Positions 40,994-44,171 of a stretch of 44,171 nt of DNA are shown piece by piece. The DNA is taken from positions 1 through 44,171 of the forward strand of contig JBBRYB010000027.1 in the NCBI GenBank assembly GCA_038238115.1, read 5' to 3'. The position numbers and the translations under genes are program-made. The notes beneath the pieces were generated by a model. The model saw only the letters and a list, made by a program, of their open reading frames with translations. It had not been told where the DNA came from and did no database searches. The stretch is from JBBRYB01 sp038238115 (GTDB taxonomy: Bacteria; Actinomycetota; Actinomycetes; Propionibacteriales; Nocardioidaceae). Within the stretch, counting starts at the first letter, position 1. Every line of letters begins with the position of its first letter.

Positions 40994-41220
40994 ACCCGCG
41001 CCTCGAGGACGGCTGGCTGACCCTGGACTACGCAGGGAGTCTGCATAGCCAGCTGCACATCGCCGTCGGCAGCATCGACAACCAGTACCCCGCCTTCCGC
41101 GACAGCGTCGACGGCCGCATCATGCTCAAGGTTCGTCCACCCGCCGGGGCCACCGGCCGCGTACCGGTATGGCTCGTCGTCGACGGCGCCCCCAGCAGCA
41201 TGGAACCCGTCAAGCTGTAG
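40990..41220 (+). CDS. Hypothetical small protein (76 aa)
   Basis: GTG 40990 overlaps the preceding stop (GTGA). Beta-rich (GWLTLDYAGSLHSQLHIAVG, RIMLKVRPPAGATGRVPVWL). It is the last gene of the late block before composition changes. No family recognised. Confidence 0.6.
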   Translation: MNPRLEDGWLTLDYAGSLHSQLHIAVGSIDNQYPAFRDSVDGRIMLKVRPPAGATGRVPVWLVVDGAPSSMEPVKL

Positions 41221-41423
41221 CCACCGACTCGAGTCCACAAACAGCGACCGCGACCGACATGTGGTGGAATTGACCGGCCACTAGGCTCGGCTCAGCAGGC
41301 CCATTATGCGTACGAAGGGATATCCCGACGCGGCTTGCACAGGCTGGGTACGATGACACAGACCGAGGGTCCTTCGGGTTCGCCCGTCCTCGCGAGCCCG
41401 CAAAGCGTCGGAGGTGTCCCGGG
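41221..41423 (+). promoter_or_regulatory. Gap with possible promoter for the accessory island
   Basis: This 203-bp gap marks the move from late genes to the AT-richer island. A TACGAT (41349-41354) is a plausible actinobacterial -10 element, though no good -35 stands at the usual distance (CCGACG at 41325-41330 is weak). GGAGGT at 41410-41415 is a strong ribosome site for the TTG-start gene at 41424. No terminator hairpin for the late block is evident. Confidence 0.35.
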
Positions 41424-41681
41424 TTGGAACGCAGGAAGAAGATCCAGATCAGTCCCGACACATGGGCGGATGTGACCGAGGTTGGGTTTCGGTCGTCGGG
41501 TGAGAACTGGAACGAGTACCTCGCTGATGACGGGACCGTCATCCGTATCAAATTGGTGGTTACGGAGGTGCTCCGGATTGACGGTCAGTATGACGAACAG
41601 GGAAATCCTGCCTACTTGATCAAGAGCTCCAACGTCACCGCCGTCTCGGCGCCAGATGACATGAGGAAAGACGGGACGTAA
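41424..41681 (+). CDS. Small conserved-type protein, first gene of HicBA-like operon
   Basis: 85 residues. TTG 41424 is chosen because GGAGGT lies eight bases upstream and no ATG or GTG fits in frame. It reads TWADVTEVGFRSSGENWNEY, then LADDGTVIRIKLVVTEVLRI and NPAYLIKSSNVTAVSAP, a beta-rich single domain. I recall this wording from many actinobacterial genomes without a function. It precedes the HicB-like gene by six bases, so they form one operon. Less GC-rich than the late genes. Confidence 0.7.
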   Translation: MERRKKIQISPDTWADVTEVGFRSSGENWNEYLADDGTVIRIKLVVTEVLRIDGQYDEQGNPAYLIKSSNVTAVSAPDDMRKDGT

Positions 41682-41687
41682 CATACA

Positions 41688-42092
41688 ATGACCGCGCACA
41701 GTGGCCCAGTCAAAGAAACATGGTCTGATGATCGGGACCGCGAAGTTATTAGCTCACTCGACTTCACCATTCCCGATGTGCCAATTTCTGTTTCTGAAGC
41801 CAACTTCGACGAGGCCGTCACCATCGAAATTGTCGAAGGCTTACCACTCCGCATCATCGAGTTTTATACCGACGCGGCTCTCCGCCACGCTCGGGTAAGA
41901 GAGGTTGATCCGGGTGTCTGGGTGGCTAGTGTTATCGGGCTAGACGGTGCGATGGCCGATGGCGACAATCCCGCGGACGCGCTTGGAGCGCTGCGCGAGG
42001 CCATCATCGGTTGGGTCGTCGTCAAGCGACGAGTTGGTGCTGTCGACATCCCGACCATCGATGGATTCGACGTGAATCCGGCCCATGAGTGA
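41688..42092 (+). CDS. HicB-like antitoxin
   Basis: 134 residues from ATG 41688. The C-terminal half has the HicB fold pattern: RVREVDPGVWVASVIGLDGA (beta strands) and DNPADALGALREAIIGWVVV (helix), close to the usual x-G-x-T-x-x-E-A-L-x-x-x-x-E-A. The N-terminal 60 residues are an extension of unknown type. HicB neutralises HicA and can autoregulate the operon. Its stop overlaps the GTG start of the HicA-like gene, with antitoxin first and toxin second. Confidence 0.68.
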   Translation: MTAHSGPVKETWSDDRDREVISSLDFTIPDVPISVSEANFDEAVTIEIVEGLPLRIIEFYTDAALRHARVREVDPGVWVASVIGLDGAMADGDNPADALGALREAIIGWVVVKRRVGAVDIPTIDGFDVNPAHE

Positions 42093-42358
42093 CCGATCTT
42101 CCAAAGTCCACCAAGCTACGAGACCTCGTGAAGAGGTTCAAGGCTCTTGGCTGGACTGGTCCACATGTTGGCCGTGGCCCTCATCCAAAGTTTATGGAAA
42201 AGGGCGGTCGAGTTCAAAGCATTCCTAATTCTCACACCAAGAAGCGCAGTGATATCGGCGAAGGTCTTCTGAAGAAGATATTGGCCGAGGCGGGCATTTC
42301 TCACAATGAATGGCTAGGGCGGTCAGATGACCAAGAATCAATACCTAACGAACACTAG
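42089..42358 (+). CDS. HicA-like toxin (mRNA interferase)
   Basis: 89 residues from GTG 42089. LRDLVKRFKALGWTGPHVG, RGPHPKFMEKGGRVQSIPN and GEGLLKKILAEAGIS follow the HicA double-stranded-RNA-binding fold: first helix, the strand carrying the catalytic His (His32 in GPHPKF), and the final helix LLKxILxxAGI. HicA cuts mRNA when not bound by HicB. The overlap with the HicB-like gene supports a working pair. A C-terminal tail (WLGRSDDQESIPNEH) extends past the usual end. Confidence 0.75.
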   Translation: MTDLPKSTKLRDLVKRFKALGWTGPHVGRGPHPKFMEKGGRVQSIPNSHTKKRSDIGEGLLKKILAEAGISHNEWLGRSDDQESIPNEH

Positions 42359-42386
42359 TGACGTCCGTGTAGTGATCAACTCCAAC

Positions 42387-42527
42387 ATGCGGAGTAAGCC
42401 GAGGCAGGGGCAGTCCCCCATAACATTCGACCGCTTTGAATCACTGGCGCGTCATCTGCTCCACGTCTCGAAGGGTGACGTGCGCGAGGCCGGGGCCGGC
42501 GGGCGCGACAAGCACCGCTCCGCCTGA
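42387..42527 (+). CDS. Small protein (46 aa) after the HicBA-like pair
   Basis: Short and basic. ITFDRFESLARHLLHVSKGD resembles a common tiny protein (FDxFxxLxxxLLxVxKxE) often found beside toxin or mobile genes. ATG 42387 is preferred; the frame is open to GTG 42327, overlapping the HicA-like 3' end. No function known. Confidence 0.55.
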   Translation: MRSKPRQGQSPITFDRFESLARHLLHVSKGDVREAGAGGRDKHRSA

Positions 42528-42535
42528 CGCAGACC

Positions 42536-42718
42536 ATGAAGCGACTACTGGTGTTCCTCATGTGGCACACCTGTGGGCTGCTCGACTGGATTCCCACCTG
42601 GGAACGAGACGTCCACGGGCGACGAGTCCGCTGTCATGGGTACTTCGGTTGCGGTCTGACCGGGCTCTCGTTTCGCGCGGCCCGCTTGGAAGACCGGTGG
42701 CACCTCTACGACGCGTAG
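42536..42718 (+). CDS. Small protein (60 aa)
   Basis: Nine bases after the previous stop. It has Cys and Trp residues (MWHTCGLLDWIPTWERDVHG, RCHGYFGCGLTGLSFRAARL). The Cys/His set (HTC, RCHG, GCG) may bind metal. No family recognised. It is the last plus-strand gene before the bidirectional hairpin at 42803. Confidence 0.55.
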   Translation: MKRLLVFLMWHTCGLLDWIPTWERDVHGRRVRCHGYFGCGLTGLSFRAARLEDRWHLYDA

Positions 42719-42802
42719 CGCGCCCGATACCCGGGTGAGTCAACTATGTCGTTTGGCAGCCTCGATGGTAACGCTGCGAGTGGAGTAGCAGCCCTAGACA
42801 GC

Positions 42803-42834
42803 AAGCCGCCCCATCCTTCGGGATGGGGCGGCTT
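42803..42834. terminator. Bidirectional hairpin terminator with TTCG loop
   Basis: AAGCCGCCCCATCC (42803-42816) pairs perfectly with GGATGGGGCGGCTT (42821-42834) around a UUCG tetraloop, 14 bp in all, with a T run on the plus side and AA/TT ends that serve both strands. It separates the rightward accessory island from the leftward lipoprotein gene, which converge here. Confidence 0.9.
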
Positions 42835-42883
42835 TCGTGCGTGGTGGGGTCAGCGATTGAGCAGCCAGACCATCGCAGCGGGG

Positions 42884-43213
42884 TTAGTTGACCAAGCCTC
42901 GCAGGCGGTCGAGAGTCCAGTTCTCGCCGTCGCCGCTGTGCGCCTTGCAGAGGTAGTTGTTGCGGACCACGCCACCAAAGCTGTTCTGTGAGTCGACCGA
43001 GCCAGTCACAGTCCAGGTGCTCCCATAGCCGGAAGCGCTCTCATTGCTGAAGTCCGCCGTGCTCGGTGACTTCAGGTGGTTCTGCACGAACTGCCGGCAG
43101 ACCTCCATCGCGCCGTACTGGTCGGGCCCGCTCGGCGTCGACGAGTACGAGCACGCGCTCACCCCCAACGCGAGGGCTGCGGCGACGGTGCGAGTGGCGA
43201 GACTCTTCATCAT
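42884..43213 (-). CDS. Lipoprotein
   Basis: 109 residues from ATG 43213 (or 43210) on the minus strand, with AGGA five to eight bases upstream. The signal peptide is typical: KS/TR basic start, VAAALALGVSAC with the lipid-attachment Cys21. The mature part has QYGAMEVCRQFVQNHLKSPS, then a beta domain (STWTVTGSVDSQNSFGGVVR, NNYLC) with two Cys that may pair. It reads with the integrase and repressor, so expression from the prophage is likely. Surface lipoproteins at this position are known to block superinfection in other phages; that role here is inference. Confidence 0.8.
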   Translation of the reverse strand: MMKSLATRTVAAALALGVSACSYSSTPSGPDQYGAMEVCRQFVQNHLKSPSTADFSNESASGYGSTWTVTGSVDSQNSFGGVVRNNYLCKAHSGDGENWTLDRLRGLVN

Positions 43214-43301
43214 GGAATCCTGTGTGAGTAGTTGACGCTGATTCTCGCAGCAGGCAAGTCGCAATATGGACGATTTGGCATACACACTCTGTTCGGCTAC
43301 C
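43214..43301. other. Gap between integrase and lipoprotein, possible attP
   Basis: An 88-bp stretch, clearly less GC-rich than the genes, directly after the integrase stop. In many temperate phages attP lies at the 3' side of int. No convincing core or arm repeats were seen by eye, so this is only a place to look. It probably also holds the lipoprotein promoter. Confidence 0.3.
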
Positions 43302-44087
43302 TCACGCCGCGGCACGCACAACAGCGCGCACAGCGTCGTCTGGCAGCCGGACATAGCGTTGCGTCGTCTCCGGCCTGGAGTGGCCGAGCACAGCACCCAC
43401 GGCCAGCAGGTCCCGTGTGCCGGCGTAGGAGACGGTTGCCATCCGATGCCGCAACGTGTGCGCCGTCCAGTTGTCCGGCAACGCCTTAGACAGCACACGC
43501 GACACATGTCCGGCAGTGAGATGCCCGTTGTCTCGGCCGGGGAAAGCCCATCCGTCGAGCGTCTGCAACCGTCCGAGCAGGACGGCATGAACAACGGGAA
43601 TCTCGCGGACCTTCCGGCCTTTGCCGAGCACCCGCAGCACATCGTCCAGCAGGTGCGTCTCGTGAACCTGAGCTATCTCCGCAACGCGGAGCCCAGCGTA
43701 GGCGGCGAGCATCGCCATCAACTGCACCCGCGGCTCCGCCTCGGCGATGACCTGAAGGACCACAACCTCCGGTGCTGGACGAGCCATCGCCCTGGGTACC
43801 CGTATCGGGTCGAGCAAGAGGGCCGGGTTCACCCCGACGAGGTCCATGCCGTAAGCCCAGCGGTAGAAGGCTCGGTACACCCCGCGCGCCGACTTACGCG
43901 TCTCCGGCTTCCAAGCCGCATGCGCGAGGGCACGGCGAAGATCGCTGGTCGTGACGGCACCGGGAAACCGGTGCTCACGAGCCAGCCGAGCGAGGTAGTG
44001 GCGATGGAGCCGGATGGTGCTGGGGGAGCGATCAGCAGCCTGCATCGCGGTCACATACCCGTCGAGCCAGGCCCCCCAACTCCCCAT
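43302..44087 (-). CDS. int: Tyrosine integrase
   Basis: 261 residues from ATG 44087 (GTG 44111 would add eight). The N-terminal part is a SAM-like core-binding domain (SPSTIRLHRHYLARLAREHR, ARGVYRAFYRWAYGMDLVG). The catalytic domain has AGLRVAEIAQV (Arg134), GKGRKVREIP (Lys157 or 159), HTLRHRMAT (His210, Arg213), LGHSRPETTQRY (His236, Tyr245), a complete active site. It lacks an arm-binding domain of usual size, so it is a short integrase. It should carry out site-specific integration, with the HTH protein at 351 as candidate directionality factor. Confidence 0.93.
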   Translation of the reverse strand: MGSWGAWLDGYVTAMQAADRSPSTIRLHRHYLARLAREHRFPGAVTTSDLRRALAHAAWKPETRKSARGVYRAFYRWAYGMDLVGVNPALLLDPIRVPRAMARPAPEVVVLQVIAEAEPRVQLMAMLAAYAGLRVAEIAQVHETHLLDDVLRVLGKGRKVREIPVVHAVLLGRLQTLDGWAFPGRDNGHLTAGHVSRVLSKALPDNWTAHTLRHRMATVSYAGTRDLLAVGAVLGHSRPETTQRYVRLPDDAVRAVVRAAA

Positions 44088-44124
44088 GACACAGATAACG
44101 CGGGTAGTCACGAGCGGTTACGTT

Positions 44125-44171
44125 CTAGGCTGCGCGCAAGGCGCTGAGCAGGGCAAACCGTTGTTCGGCAG
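44125..44171 (-). CDS. XRE-family repressor, C-terminal part (continues at base 1)
   Basis: This is the 3' end of the repressor gene that begins at 259. Joining base 44171 to base 1 keeps the frame open and adds a short tail rich in Ala and Leu before the TAG. The full gene is 306 nt, 102 codons including the stop. The last six bases of the window equal the first six (cggcag). Removing one copy would delete exactly two codons and also keep the frame, so the exact junction is uncertain by 6 bp. The stop lies 37 bp before the preferred integrase ATG. Confidence 0.75.
   Translation of the reverse strand, partial: AEQRFALLSALRAA

Noticed and set aside
42884..43642. 252-codon reverse frame extending the lipoprotein upstream
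   Set aside because: The extra part overlaps integrase in another frame; the lipobox signal peptide fixes the start at 43213.

Overview
The window reads as one complete temperate siphovirus genome of a high-GC actinobacterium, most likely circular (an excised or circularly permuted phage). The strongest evidence for closure is at the ends. A cI/XRE-type repressor gene on the minus strand runs off the left edge at base 1 and continues in frame from the right edge (44171 down to a TAG at 44125-44127), giving a 101-residue protein across the break. The actinobacterial assignment rests on very GC-rich coding sequence, many GTG starts, start/stop overlaps throughout, and protein types common in actinophages: a Gp3-like protein, a DnaJ-like early protein, an r1t-type holin and a muralytic tape measure.

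Layout. (1) 43.2-44.2 kb and 1-0.6 kb, minus strand: tyrosine integrase, repressor and a complete tRNA-Asn(GUU), facing a small excisionase-like HTH gene across a 91-bp control region. (2) 0.66-13.5 kb, plus strand: an early operon with an HNH endonuclease, small Cys-rich proteins, a RecF/SbcC-like ATPase, a PD-(D/E)XK nuclease, a Gp3-like protein, a DnaQ-like exonuclease, a frameshifted J-domain protein, a RuvC-like resolvase, a DnaB-N/RepA-like helicase and a 12-bp iteron array before a small HTH gene. One reverse-strand cargo gene (7515-8072) interrupts this block. (3) 13.6-14.8 kb: a secreted protein, a small membrane protein and a candidate small terminase. (4) 14.9-24.9 kb: large terminase, portal, MuF-like protein, protease with a nested scaffold start, decoration protein, major capsid, head-tail connectors and major tail protein, with a 48-codon antisense zinc-ribbon gene between MuF and the protease. 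(5) 25-41.2 kb: tail assembly chaperones joined by a -1 frameshift, tape measure, tail-tip proteins, membrane proteins, a membrane-anchored collagen-like protein, endolysin, holin and virion-type proteins including a roughly 20-residue repeat protein. (6) 41.4-42.7 kb: a visibly AT-richer accessory island with a three-gene operon (conserved small protein, HicB-like antitoxin, HicA-like toxin) and two further small genes, closed by a strong hairpin terminator. (7) 42.9-43.2 kb: a minus-strand lipoprotein, probably expressed from the prophage.

Working model. The repressor and the divergent HTH protein set the lysis/lysogeny switch, and the integrase carries out integration. The early operon supplies recombination and replication functions, possibly starting at the iterons. 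The late block builds a head with an internally initiated scaffold and a long flexible tail, and lysis uses the CHAP-like endolysin and r1t-type holin. The accessory genes (HicBA-like island, lipoprotein, reverse cargo gene, secreted protein) are the likeliest host-modifying or phage-exclusion functions and the least understood part of the genome. All domain calls come from motif recognition by eye; no database search was run.
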